DNA of 31,652 bases from Chloroflexota bacterium (GCA_018969295.1 JAGWYN010000047.1:1-31652), one strand, 5' to 3'; shown: positions 1 through 7,863, counted from the stretch's first letter. Numbers and translations are program-made. The notes: generated from the letters alone by a model not told the origin.

Positions 1-1
1 G

Positions 2-190
2 CGTCTGGCCAAACTCAAGCGGCTGTTGCCCCGCTACCAGGCCATGAACATCTTGGGGGCGGTGGCGGCGCTTGTCATCCCGACGGATGTGGCCCGCTAT
101 GCCTACCAGAACGGGCTCTTTGTCATCGCCCAATCTGGGCAGAACCTGGTCATTCTCAACGACAGCAAGTTTCGTCCCAAAGCCTGGTAG
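2..190 (+). CDS. C-terminal fragment of a hypothetical protein (DUF3782-like / nuclease-fold family end)
   Basis: The reading frame is open from the window edge to TAG at 188-190, giving 62 residues; the start lies outside the window. The fragment contains AALVIPTDVARYAYQNGLFV and ends IAQSGQNLVILNDSKFRPKAW. This alternating pattern of an alanine/valine-rich strand, a 'VARYAYQNGLFVI' helix and a 'SG..V.ILND..F.P..W' end resembles the C-terminus of DUF3782-type coiled-coil plus restriction-endonuclease-fold proteins common in cyanobacteria and Chloroflexota. The family call rests only on this end, with no catalytic residues in view, so a specific function is not claimed. It is followed by a gene-poor stretch and a possible terminator at 268-294. 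Confidence 0.5.
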   Translation, partial: RLAKLKRLLPRYQAMNILGAVAALVIPTDVARYAYQNGLFVIAQSGQNLVILNDSKFRPKAW

Positions 191-267
191 CGTTCTTCCC
201 CTCTGTCGGGCTCCCGCTGTGCAGCCAGCTTTTTCCAGCTGCGGGCTTTGCCCCCATCCAGGGCCTC

Positions 268-294
268 GGAGATCGAGCATCTCGCTCCTTTTTT
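268..294 (+). terminator. Weak candidate intrinsic terminator
   Basis: A short dyad (GAGAT, 5-nt loop, ATCTC at 269-283, alternatively GAGC/GCTC at 275-287) is followed by six T residues at 289-294. It sits about 80 bp downstream of the stop at 190 and could end that transcript. The stem is only 4-5 bp, so support is modest. The rest of 191-463 shows no gene, RNA or repeat that I recognise. Confidence 0.35.
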
Positions 295-463
295 GAAAAT
301 TCGCAACTGCTCAGGCTGCTGGCGGGACACGGCCAGCGACCCACGATCGCGCCTTCACACAATCGACATCCAGCCCAACCAGTGTTTCGTCAAGCCTGAA
401 GTGATGGATACGCGTGCCCTAAAATCAGCCCATCCTACAGGAAAAAACACTCTCAAATGACGC

Positions 464-679
464 TTGACAAGACACTACATCGAGATGTGCGAAGAAGAAT
501 GGCCCATCGGCAGGGATATGGTCGAAAGCGACGCAAAGCAATTCAAAGCGTGCTTCAGCGGTCCTGGCATGCGCTGGTCACGGCAAGGTGCCGAAAACCT
601 GCTGCCAGTTCGTGCCGCCTTCCTTAGCGGACGCTTTGACCAGATGGGGGACGCTGCCAAAAACCTGCCCCCAGCGTGA
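464..679 (+). pseudogene. Transposase C-terminal remnant (ISKra4-like)
   Basis: From about 490 to the TGA at 677-679 the frame reads PIGRDMVESDAKQFK, then GPGMRWSRQGAENLLPVRAA and FLSGRFDQ. This matches the closing block of ISKra4-like transposases: a 'PIGSG.VES' stretch, a 'K.R...SGMRWS..GA..LL.LRA' helix and 'SGRFD..W'. Only about 65 residues remain. The upstream catalytic part is missing, the usual PIGSG reads PIGRD, and no start or ribosome-binding site is evident, so it is a dead relic. No clear terminal inverted repeats were seen. It explains much of the otherwise empty 191-739 interval. ISKra4 is the best guess; another family with the same GMRWS block is possible. Confidence 0.55.
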
Positions 680-702
680 AGTAGACCTTCTCTCTTTGCT
701 GT

Positions 703-731
703 TTGAAAGATAAACAGCCTCCGGGTACAAT
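703..731 (+). promoter_or_regulatory. Sigma-70-type promoter of the PNP gene (leaderless arrangement)
   Basis: TTGAAA at 703-708 and TACAAT at 726-731 are separated by 17 bp; each hexamer matches the consensus at five of six positions. Transcription would start near 738, two or three bases before the ATG at 740, and there is no Shine-Dalgarno sequence. The mRNA should therefore be leaderless or nearly so. Confidence 0.7.
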
Positions 732-739
732 AGAGAACT

Positions 740-1597
740 ATGGAGACACAAATTTCGACTGCACAATACGATGAGGCGGCAGCGTGGCTCCGTGACCGCA
801 GCCGCCATGCCCCCAAGGTTGGGTTGATTTTGGGCAGCGGGCTGAGCGGGCTGGCCGCCCTGATCGCCGACGCTGATGAATTCCCCTACGCCGAGATCCC
901 CCATTTCCCGCTGAGCACTGTGGCCGGCCATGCCGGCCGGCTGGTGATCGGAGAGTTGGCCGGGGTGACCGTCTGTGCCATGCAGGGGCGCTTTCATTTT
1001 TATGAAGGCTATTCGATGCAGCAGGTCACCTTGCCAGTCCGGGTAATGAAACGGCTGGGCATCGAGACCTTGATTGTCACCAACGCAGCCGGTGGGCTCA
1101 ACCCAGAATTTCAGGTCGGCGATCTCATGCTCGTCGAAGACCATATCAATCTGGTCGGCATGACAGGCGTGCACCCGCTGATCGGCCCCAATCTGGACGA
1201 GTTTGGGCCCCGCTTTCCTGCAACCAACCGTGTCTATACCCCCTGGCTGCGCACGCTGGCCCTGCAGGCGGCAGCCGCCGTGGGAATTCCCCTCCAGCGC
1301 GGGGTCTATATCCAGCTCAGCGGCCCGACCTTTGAATCGCCGGCAGAAGTGCGCATGCTGCGGGGCTTTGGCGCAGATGCGGTGGGGATGAGCACAGCCG
1401 CCGAAACTACGGTCGCGCACCATGCAGCCATGCAGGTGTTGGGGATCAGCACAATCACCAACAGGGCCGTCTCTGTGTTGGAATCGGCACAGCAACCCTC
1501 GCACGAAGAAGTGATCGAAGCGGGCGCAGTCCTGGTCCCCCGTCTGACGACCCTGCTGTTGCAGCTGCTGCAGCTGTTGGCAACCCATTTGAAGTAA
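740..1597 (+). CDS. punA: Purine nucleoside phosphorylase (trimeric type I)
   Basis: This 285-residue cytoplasmic enzyme should catalyse phosphorolysis of inosine/guanosine-type nucleosides to the free base and (deoxy)ribose-1-phosphate in purine salvage. Family motifs appear in order: GLILGSGLSGLA (phosphate-binding loop, about residues 28-40), FPLSTVAGHAGRLVIG with its conserved His (about 65-80), MQGRFHFYEGYSM (about 87-99), VTNAAGGLN, the GDLMLVEDHINL segment, YIQLSGPTFESPAEVR (about 190-206) and GADAVGMSTAAETTVAHH (about 211-228). Length fits the trimeric PNP family. The ATG at 740 is chosen because it lies just after the promoter; no ribosome-binding site is present. The next gene follows after 18 bp, suggesting co-transcription. 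The family is certain; preference for guanosine/inosine rather than methylthioadenosine is inferred from length and motifs. Confidence 0.93.
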   Translation: METQISTAQYDEAAAWLRDRSRHAPKVGLILGSGLSGLAALIADADEFPYAEIPHFPLSTVAGHAGRLVIGELAGVTVCAMQGRFHFYEGYSMQQVTLPVRVMKRLGIETLIVTNAAGGLNPEFQVGDLMLVEDHINLVGMTGVHPLIGPNLDEFGPRFPATNRVYTPWLRTLALQAAAAVGIPLQRGVYIQLSGPTFESPAEVRMLRGFGADAVGMSTAAETTVAHHAAMQVLGISTITNRAVSVLESAQQPSHEEVIEAGAVLVPRLTTLLLQLLQLLATHLK

Positions 1598-1615
1598 AGG
1601 AACCAGAACAAGACC

Positions 1616-2518
1616 ATGCAGTTATGGAAGAAGTGGTTGCACCCCAAGTTGGACGGCATGGCGCTGGCAGAGTCCAAGCATCTCAAGGAATATGCCCAGA
1701 TCGACCTGCTCTCCCAGTTTGTGGGTTTACGGCCTGTGCACGACGCAGGGGAACAACGCGCCTGGAACCGTGTGCTGCCCAAGCCGTATGCCGAGACGAT
1801 CGTTTCGTTTCAAAAAGCAGGCTGGCTGGAGACGCAAGAAGGCGGCTACCGGGTCGCTGGGGCCGCCCGTCCCTTTGTCGAGCGCTACCTGCAGCGCACT
1901 GAAGCTGAAAAACGCGCCGCGATCCAAGGTGTGCACGACGCATTGAGCCAGATGATGACGAGCGAAGCGCTCACAATCCGCCGCCAGTACGAAAACTGCA
2001 CCCCGTTCGGCAAGGCGACCTGGAGCGGGCCTGAGCCGCAGATGAATCACAGCGCGGTCACACGGCGCATCTTTTTTTTGGAAAACTGGCTGTTTGAGGG
2101 AATGAGCCCCGCGACAACCCAGTGGCTCAAGCTGTACGCCGCCGAACAACATCTGTGGGGCGTGCACTGGCGGCTGGCCCCCGACCAGATTCCGGCGGAG
2201 GTGGGCCAAGAGCTGGCGCGGCCTGGGCTCGATTTGACCCAGGCAGTCTACTGGAAGGCCCATGCCATCACGCTGTACGTCGACAACCAAGAGACCTGGC
2301 AGCGCGTCAAAGGGGGCGACCATGTGCGTCGTCTGGAGATCGTCGGACCCAACGACGAGTACACCTGCGAAACGTGCCGTCCGTTGTTGGGCAAGCAATA
2401 CCTGGTGGCACGCGTGCCAGATCTGCCTCCCCAAGGATGTACGTCGCCTCTGGGCTGTCGCTGCCGGTACGAACCCGTCCTCGAAACGCTGGATGAAATT
2501 CCACTCTCAGTTGGGTGA
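1616..2518 (+). CDS. Hypothetical protein with a C-terminal CxxC...CxC motif (Mu F-like zinc-site resemblance)
   Basis: I do not recognise the whole 300-residue protein. No signal peptide or membrane segment is seen. The N-terminal third (about 25-95) is mixed charged/aromatic and helical. The C-terminal part reads NDEYTCETCRPLLGK (Cys251, Cys254), then PPQGCTSPLGCRCRYEPV (Cys275, Cys281, Cys283). That spacing, a D/E-x-TC-xx-C-rx-l-G-k followed by a P-rich stretch and CRC, resembles the metal-binding end of phage Mu F-like head morphogenesis proteins. No portal, protease or capsid gene is nearby, so a prophage is not supported and the resemblance may reflect a shared fold only. An AAAGGA at 1596-1601 lies 14 bp before the ATG. 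It probably shares the PNP transcript. Function unknown. Confidence 0.7.
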   Translation: MQLWKKWLHPKLDGMALAESKHLKEYAQIDLLSQFVGLRPVHDAGEQRAWNRVLPKPYAETIVSFQKAGWLETQEGGYRVAGAARPFVERYLQRTEAEKRAAIQGVHDALSQMMTSEALTIRRQYENCTPFGKATWSGPEPQMNHSAVTRRIFFLENWLFEGMSPATTQWLKLYAAEQHLWGVHWRLAPDQIPAEVGQELARPGLDLTQAVYWKAHAITLYVDNQETWQRVKGGDHVRRLEIVGPNDEYTCETCRPLLGKQYLVARVPDLPPQGCTSPLGCRCRYEPVLETLDEIPLSVG

Positions 2519-2614
2519 ACCCTGCCATCACAAAGCACCTGCCGAGCGCAAGCCCGATGAGGCTCTCTGCGCTCAGCTGTCCGCAAAGTAAATACTGCAC
2601 AGAAGGACCTATCA

Positions 2615-3205
2615 ATGCTCGCCATGTCGACCCCTTTTGCCTACACCATTGACTCAATCCAGGAACTGATCGAAGGCTTGACCCCGACCTCCCGTCGACT
2701 CTCGTCGCTGCGCGGACAGTTCCTGGACACCGCAGCCTTCGATGCCCAGCTGGCCCAGGACGACCCTGTACTGTACGAGTACTACCCAGTCCATCGCCCA
2801 GAAGTGGCCGGCGAACTTTTTTCAGGGCTGACCACCCTCTACCCCGGCACAGTGGGTGGCGAGTATTTTATGACCAAAGGCCATTTTCATGCTCTCCTGG
2901 AGACTGGCGAGATCTATTACTGTCTGAGCGGGCAAGGCAAGCTGGTGATGGAAACGCCAGAAGGCACATGGCAGGTCACCGACATGAGCCCGGGCGTAGT
3001 CGTCTATATCCCACCACGCTGGGCACACCGCACAGTCAACACAGGTCCCACCAAGTTCAGCTTTTTCTGGGTCTGCCCGGCAGACGCCGGCCACGACTAT
3101 GGCTCGATCGAACGCCAGGGTTTTCGCAAACGGGTCGTCGAGCAGGACGGCGCTCCCACGCTGGTCGACAACCCACACTGGCTGCCTCCAGACCAGCGAA
3201 TCTGA
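2615..3205 (+). CDS. pgi: Cupin-type glucose-6-phosphate isomerase (archaeal-type PGI)
   Basis: This 196-residue metal-dependent cupin should interconvert glucose-6-phosphate and fructose-6-phosphate in glycolysis/gluconeogenesis. It is about a third the length of the classical PGI and unrelated in fold. The signature is clear: GTVGGEYFMTKGHFH (residues 78-92) followed by Glu99 and PRWAHRTVN with His138. His90, His92, Glu99 and His138 take the places of the metal ligands of the Pyrococcus enzyme. The substrate-loop T/S and Y positions (YYCLSGQGKLVM) are also present. AGAAGGA at 2601-2607 supports the ATG at 2615; the ATG at 2624 is a possible alternative. It lies 96 bp after the previous gene and may be its last operon partner. 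A TnpB relic abuts its stop codon. Whether the genome also has a classical PGI cannot be seen here. Confidence 0.92.
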   Translation: MLAMSTPFAYTIDSIQELIEGLTPTSRRLSSLRGQFLDTAAFDAQLAQDDPVLYEYYPVHRPEVAGELFSGLTTLYPGTVGGEYFMTKGHFHALLETGEIYYCLSGQGKLVMETPEGTWQVTDMSPGVVVYIPPRWAHRTVNTGPTKFSFFWVCPADAGHDYGSIERQGFRKRVVEQDGAPTLVDNPHWLPPDQRI

Positions 3206-3319
3206 CCGCAAGGCCCGCCTGCACTCTGTTCTAAACTTGATTTTCGCAGCCAACGCTTTTGGATTTGCGCAGCAAGTTCCATCTGAACAGGTGGCAAGCG
3301 TCTTGATGCCTACATCGTC

Positions 3320-3349
3320 GCCCAGCACATCGCCGCCCAGCACATCGCC
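3320..3349. repeat. Tandem 15-bp repeat, two exact copies
   Basis: GCCCAGCACATCGCC occurs twice in direct succession (3320-3334, 3335-3349). On the minus strand it encodes the duplicated GDVLG stretch immediately before the RuvC-I Asp of the TnpB relic. It is part of the abnormal insert in that pseudogene. Confidence 0.85.
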
Positions 3350-3409
3350 GGTTGCCTTGTTGCTTACTGTCTCGGTCGCTACCTCGATCAGTTCCTCGGT
3401 CACTGCCCC

Positions 3410-3443
3410 GGACATACCCTCGGTAGCGACCGAGGGTATGTCC
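3410..3443. repeat. Perfect 15-bp inverted repeat with 4-nt loop
   Basis: GGACATACCCTCGGT (3410-3424) is followed by AGCG and the exact reverse complement ACCGAGGGTATGTCC (3429-3443). It lies inside the TnpB-like relic, in frame, at the start of the segment that is not part of the TnpB family. Neither side has a T-run, so a terminator is unlikely. A small inserted palindromic element is the simplest reading. Confidence 0.85.
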
Positions 3444-3949
3444 CCAGTCGGCGCTTCTTCTTCCACCAGCACCGACACGAGCCAACGTCCGGCGCGCTCA
3501 CGGATCGTCGCTTGTGTGATGCGCTTGTCGGTGGGGAGACAATCATGCTCCTTCAGACGCACGACGCCGATGCGCGGCAACTGGATGCACCCATCCAACA
3601 CTTTGATGGTTCCGGTGAAGCGCCCAGTCCCTGCTTGCGGGTCTTGCGATCGACCGCACTCGGCCATCTCTCGCCGTTGGCTGCCGCCTGTTTGATTCGC
3701 TCAAGCCCCCAGTTGTACGCCCGGCGCGCCGCGCCCACATGCTGGCGCATGGCCCTGCTCTGCTTGTTGTTCGGGTCCAGTTCACTCTTGTACGCGTTCT
3801 TCATGCTGCGCTGCCTGCTCGACACACGGACGAATGCGCTCTGTCCGCTGCTTGTTGCCGCGCCGCCCCCTGCTTGACGTCGCCCGACTGTCTCTCCCAA
3901 ACAGCACAAAATCCCTCAAAAAAATACAAAAAATGTACAAATCAAAAAG

Positions 3950-3978
3950 TGGACAACTTGTACTATACTATAGATACA
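3950..3978 (+). promoter_or_regulatory. Possible promoter of the beta-propeller gene
   Basis: The 3900-3980 stretch is much more AT-rich than its surroundings. TGGACA (3950-3955) and GATACA (3973-3978) are 17 bp apart; an overlapping TATACT at 3964-3969 is an alternative -10 with no good -35. GTACAA (3935-3940) and TTGTAC (3958-3963) form a dyad over the same place. The exact element is uncertain. Confidence 0.35.
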
Positions 3979-4015
3979 GGCGTATAGACGCTGTGCTCAC
4001 CCAGGGAGGTGCGAC

Positions 4016-6475
4016 ATGAAAATGTGTTACTGGCTGTACCGATACCTCTGTGCCACCGCAGCCGCCGTCACCGCACTCTTCACGTTCCTGCCGGCACAGA
4101 CGCCGATCCTGGCGGCGCAGCCAGATCCACCGGCTGCGCCCCAAACTGCTCTGACAACGCTGCATTGGAACGACGCCGCCGTCTGGACGCGCTGGGGCAA
4201 CGAGCAGTACGCGCTTGTCCAGGAAGGCGATGATCTCTGGATTGGGACTGGCAATGGTGTGCTGCGCTGGCATATTCCCACCCAGACGTCGACACGCTAT
4301 TCCGTGCTGGACGGCCTGCCCAGCCGTCGCATTCTGGCAATTGCAGTGGATCCTGCAGGAAATCGCTGGTTTGGCGGCGACGGCGGGTTGAGCCGGTTCG
4401 ATACATCCGGCGTCTGGACACACTTTACCACCGCCAACAGCGGGTTGTACACAAACTACGTCGATGGCATCGCCGTCGGCGCCGATGGCACGCTCTGGTT
4501 GAGCCATCAGCGGCCGGATGGCAGCGTCAGTCAGCGCGCTGCAGACGGAAGTTGGACGTGGTCGCCCAATCGTGCAGCAATGGTCCTTCATGCCTACGAC
4601 GCAATTCTCCAGACACAAAACGCCAACCCGTTGTGGGCGATCACAGACAGCGCTGTGTGGGTTGACTTTGCTGTTTACAATGGCAGCAGTTGGATCGACC
4701 GCATGCCTGCAACCGCAGAAGGCGTCCATCCCGATTTGATGGCAGCCTGGAACCAACAGGTTTGGGCACTTTTTGTCGAGGGCACCATTCACCATTGGAC
4801 AGGCGCTCAATGGGAAACGCTCGAGCCTGAACCGGTCGCAATGCCGAACAGCGGCTTTGCACCGAGCACAATGGCGGTCACCGCCGATGGGCGGCTCTGG
4901 GTGGCAGGAAGAGGAGCCAGTTGTATCAAAGGCTGCTTTGGCGAGGTCTTCATCTTTCCAGTCGATCACTCGTCGCCCGATCAACAGATCGACGAAGAGA
5001 CCCGTGTGAATCTGCTTGTGCCGTCGGGAAGTGGGGTCTGGGCGATGGGTCCAGCCTGGCTGTATACGCCGGACGGGGCCTTCCATCGAATTGCTGATGC
5101 GCCGATCGGCGACACCTTCACCAGCGTGATTGCCGCTGGCGAGGGAACCCTGTGGCTTTCAAGCATCAGCCGTCGCTACACCGAAATCAACGCGCCGGCC
5201 GCCCTGCAGGGGCTTGACGACGCCGCAACAACCCTTCTCTCCGATGACCAGTGGCAGATCGCCAACCAAGACTACACAGCCTCGATCGCCGAACGCACAC
5301 CCGCCGGCGATGTCTGGCTGAACCTGGTTCAGATGTTTGTCTACGCCCCTCTTTGCCCACGCTCCATGCTCGTCCGCCACCATCAAGATCGATCGATTGC
5401 ATATACGCTGCCGATCAGCCAACCAACGTCCACGCACTGTCCAGCGATCACCGACATCTTTGCTCAGGACGAACACAACACCTGGTTTGCCTACGTAGGT
5501 CCCCAGCAAGAGGACGGCACTGCGGAATCCGGTGTGCTTCATCTGAATGATGGGGAAACGCCCCTTCTGCTGACCGATGATACGTGGACAGACTATCCTT
5601 TCCTGTCTTTGCACCTCAATGCACAGATCGCCGTCAACGATTCGATCTGGCTGGCAACCCGTGAAGCACTCTATCGCTGGACGGACGGCGAATGGCGCTC
5701 GATCGGCGACGGAGGTGCCGTCCAGTCTTTGTGTGATCTGATCGTGGCCGAGAATGGCCTCTTGCTGGCACATCGGGATGGCTGGGGCCAATGCGAACTT
5801 CCAGCGGCTCAGGTCGTTCTGCTGCGTCCCACTGCAACCAGCATCGAAGCGCAGGTGTTCGATTCAGTCGAGCAATTTTTGGACGAACAATGGGAAGTTG
5901 CTCGCGGTGTGACGCAGCGCAACCCACTTTTTGCACACAGCATCTCTGGGGAGATCTGGTATTTTGCCACCAATCACCTTTGTCGCCGCACCGATGCCAT
6001 CGAACCAGCGCAATGTGCTGCGCTGCCCGAACAGCTCTCTACGCTTTCACAGATTGAGGTGGATCTCAACCGCCATCTTTGGTTTGCGGGTGACGGTGCT
6101 CTCTGGCGTTTTTCTGCTGTGCCCTCTTTTGTGCTGCAAGCAAACCCGCCCTGGTTGTGGATGACGCCGGGGTCGACGCGCAAGAGCACGCTTTTTGTGC
6201 AACCTGTCGAAGGCTTTCAGGGTGCAGCCGAGCTGACGGTGGGTGTGCTGCCCGGTGAGTTTGCTGCGACAGGGTTGCCTGCAACAGTGAATGCTGGAGA
6301 GAGTGTCTGGATCGACATCGCCGCCCCGGCCAACGCTGCGCTGGGCGATCATCTATTGACTGTGCAGGCGCGAGGCATGGAAGCAGGAGAGCCAGTGACA
6401 AAGACGGCGACAATCACAGTGCGGGTGGCGACAGAGGTGCACGAGATGCATCTGCCAGTTGTTGTGCGACAGTAG
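4016..6475 (+). CDS. Secreted two-component-regulator-propeller-like protein
   Basis: The 819-residue product begins with a Sec-type signal peptide (KMCYWLYRYLC, a hydrophobic core to about residue 27, Ala-rich end near 34). The body is built of repeated beta-propeller blades with the Reg_prop pattern: DDLWIGTGNGVLRW (about 75-90), NRWFGGDGGLSRFD (about 118-131), DGTLWLSHQRPDG (about 158-170), and further 'LWLS', 'IWLATREALYRW' and 'HLWFAGDGALWRF' blades to about 705. An Ig-like stretch (about 710-808) follows, ending in EMHLPVVVRQ. Unlike full Reg_prop sensors it has no membrane segment, histidine kinase or GGDEF domain, so it is a stand-alone extracytoplasmic binding or sensing module with unknown ligand. 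A strong GGGAGGT at 4004-4010 fixes the start. It is transcribed alone, convergent with the next gene (14 bp between stops). Confidence 0.8.
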   Translation: MKMCYWLYRYLCATAAAVTALFTFLPAQTPILAAQPDPPAAPQTALTTLHWNDAAVWTRWGNEQYALVQEGDDLWIGTGNGVLRWHIPTQTSTRYSVLDGLPSRRILAIAVDPAGNRWFGGDGGLSRFDTSGVWTHFTTANSGLYTNYVDGIAVGADGTLWLSHQRPDGSVSQRAADGSWTWSPNRAAMVLHAYDAILQTQNANPLWAITDSAVWVDFAVYNGSSWIDRMPATAEGVHPDLMAAWNQQVWALFVEGTIHHWTGAQWETLEPEPVAMPNSGFAPSTMAVTADGRLWVAGRGASCIKGCFGEVFIFPVDHSSPDQQIDEETRVNLLVPSGSGVWAMGPAWLYTPDGAFHRIADAPIGDTFTSVIAAGEGTLWLSSISRRYTEINAPAALQGLDDAATTLLSDDQWQIANQDYTASIAERTPAGDVWLNLVQMFVYAPLCPRSMLVRHHQDRSIAYTLPISQPTSTHCPAITDIFAQDEHNTWFAYVGPQQEDGTAESGVLHLNDGETPLLLTDDTWTDYPFLSLHLNAQIAVNDSIWLATREALYRWTDGEWRSIGDGGAVQSLCDLIVAENGLLLAHRDGWGQCELPAAQVVLLRPTATSIEAQVFDSVEQFLDEQWEVARGVTQRNPLFAHSISGEIWYFATNHLCRRTDAIEPAQCAALPEQLSTLSQIEVDLNRHLWFAGDGALWRFSAVPSFVLQANPPWLWMTPGSTRKSTLFVQPVEGFQGAAELTVGVLPGEFAATGLPATVNAGESVWIDIAAPANAALGDHLLTVQARGMEAGEPVTKTATITVRVATEVHEMHLPVVVRQ

Positions 6476-6489
6476 GCAGGGGAAGCTCT

Positions 6490-7863
6490 TCACGTCGAGC
6501 CCGTCCGTTTGCGTTGGATGCGCTGCAGACGGTGCTGCAGGTCGGCCAGTTGGCCGGGCAGCCGCCGGTGGGGGGCGATCGCTTCGACCGTGTGGGCTCC
6601 CCACCCTGCCCACATTTCTGCCTGTTCCAGGTCGTGGGTCTGCCATTCGTGGTATTTGGCCAGTTCGATAAAAGGTGTTGCATCTGCGCCGCCCACCGAG
6701 GTCAGCCAGCGCTGCCAGATTTCGGCCGCTTCCGCCCACCGCTCCTGCTGCTTGAGCAGCTGTGCCCACCCCCCATAGATGGCCGCATGCACTGCTTCTG
6801 AGCCCGCTCTCTCCGCGGCCAATCTGTACGCGCGTTCCGCCAGCCGGCTCTCTGACCGCTGCCCATAAGAAATCGCCAGAGACAACAGTTCTTCGGCGTG
6901 CAGCAGGTCGTCATGCGGTTCAAAGGAGCTGGCATAGGCCACCACCAACTGCTCGCCCAGCGAGACCATCGACAAAATGTCCTCACAGTTGTGGTAGAAG
7001 ACCCGGCGCAACTCCCCTGCCTGCCGGGTGCGCAGGTACTCCTGATAGAGCGCCGGAATCAGAGCGCCAGGTACATCTTCCTCAGCCCGCTGGATTCCCA
7101 GGATCTGTTGCTCCAGGTTGCCCAGACGGCAGCTTTGGAGTCGGCGGCGCCAGAGTCGCCGTGCCGGCAGCAGCAGGTCAAGGTGTGGGTGTCCTTCCTC
7201 CAGAAGTGCCGCTGTGTGGTACGGCTCGGGCAGGAAGGGTCGATTTTGTCGGTAGCGGGCGCGCAGCAGCGGCAGGTCGAAGCTGCGCCCATTGAAGGTG
7301 ACTGCCAGCCGACGAGCGCCGACTGTCGCTGCAACGGCTGCCAACAACGCAGGTTCTTCTCCCGGATGACGCATGAAAAACTGGCGCACCACAAAATGGG
7401 AAGGCGCCACCTGTTCCAGCCCGCTGGCGTCCCATTCCCCAGCCACCCCTGAACCCGCACGTTCAAAAGTCCCCACCCCAACCATAAACGCATAGACACC
7501 TCCCCCACTGCCCAGCCCGGTCGTCTCCGTATCGACAAAAGCAGCATCGGCAAAACCAGCTTCCTGTTCGAGCAAAAATTCAGGGTGAAACGGAGCCAGC
7601 ACTGCAGGGGAAGCCGCCAACGCCGCTGCCAGCGGCCGTGCAGCAGATCCCCCTCCCAACGGGACCGCCGTCGTCACCACATAGCAGCGTCCGGCTGCAG
7701 TTTCGACCTCGCTGCCCGTCGGCAGCTCGCCCCCTCCGCTGGGCTGCGCTCTGGAGCACAAGGGATCCCCCGCCTCGTCCAGAGGAGTGTAGGTCAGCTC
7801 TGGCCGGCTCTGTTGTGAACGCAGCCCCTGCAGCCTGCGCATTCTATCCAATGTCGAAGCCAT
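6490..7863 (-). CDS. YprB-like RNase H-fold 3'-5' exonuclease with TPR-like tail
   Basis: The 457-residue protein carries a DEDD-type exonuclease domain (RNase_H_2/YprB family) at about 95-310: AFVDTETTGLG with Asp111 and Glu113 (Exo I), AVTFNGRSFDLPLL with Asp196 (Exo II), HLDLL with Asp229, the family block CRLGNLEQ, and YHNCEDILSM with His291 and Asp295 (Exo III). These are the metal-binding residues expected for activity on DNA or RNA ends. The rest, from about 320, is helical with TPR-like repeats (SLAISYGQ..., AERAYRLAAE, EIWQRW), probably a partner-binding part. The ATG at 7861-7863 is chosen because GAAGAGG lies 6-12 bp upstream; a longer frame to 7944 has no such site. It is divergent from recJ (175 bp between). 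In Bacillota this family often neighbours a DinG/YprA-like helicase; none is seen here. Confidence 0.85.
   Translation of the reverse strand: MASTLDRMRRLQGLRSQQSRPELTYTPLDEAGDPLCSRAQPSGGGELPTGSEVETAAGRCYVVTTAVPLGGGSAARPLAAALAASPAVLAPFHPEFLLEQEAGFADAAFVDTETTGLGSGGGVYAFMVGVGTFERAGSGVAGEWDASGLEQVAPSHFVVRQFFMRHPGEEPALLAAVAATVGARRLAVTFNGRSFDLPLLRARYRQNRPFLPEPYHTAALLEEGHPHLDLLLPARRLWRRRLQSCRLGNLEQQILGIQRAEEDVPGALIPALYQEYLRTRQAGELRRVFYHNCEDILSMVSLGEQLVVAYASSFEPHDDLLHAEELLSLAISYGQRSESRLAERAYRLAAERAGSEAVHAAIYGGWAQLLKQQERWAEAAEIWQRWLTSVGGADATPFIELAKYHEWQTHDLEQAEMWAGWGAHTVEAIAPHRRLPGQLADLQHRLQRIQRKRTGST

Larger units (their letters stand above)
3206..3804 (-). pseudogene. TnpB-like (IS200/IS605 OrfB) pseudogene
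   Basis: On the minus strand the ATG at 3802-3804 opens MKNAYKSELDPNNKQSRAMR...GAARRAYNWGLE, the typical N-terminal helix-turn-helix start of TnpB. About 40-50 central residues are missing and the frame changes near 3625-3640. The new frame then gives GRFTGTIKVLDGCIQLPRIG, VVRLKEHDCLP and DVGIKTLATCSDG, the RuvC-I strand with its Asp. Just before that Asp there is an in-frame extra segment of about 35 residues, encoded by a perfect palindrome (3410-3443) and a tandem 15-mer (3320-3349). The gene fades out after NPKALAAKIKF, beside the pgi stop. RuvC-II/III and the zinc finger are absent, so it cannot be an active nuclease. No tnpA gene or recognisable end hairpin is present. Confidence 0.8.

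Noticed and set aside
464..679. Small intact gene of 71 codons
   Set aside because: The sequence matches the interior and end of a transposase, has no start signals and is better called a relic.
1616..2518. Prophage head gene
   Set aside because: Only the cysteine pattern resembles Mu F-like proteins; no other phage gene, integrase or attachment site is in the window.
3206..3804. Active TnpB nuclease with guide RNA
   Set aside because: Internal deletion, frame change, missing RuvC-II/III and no intact right end make function impossible.
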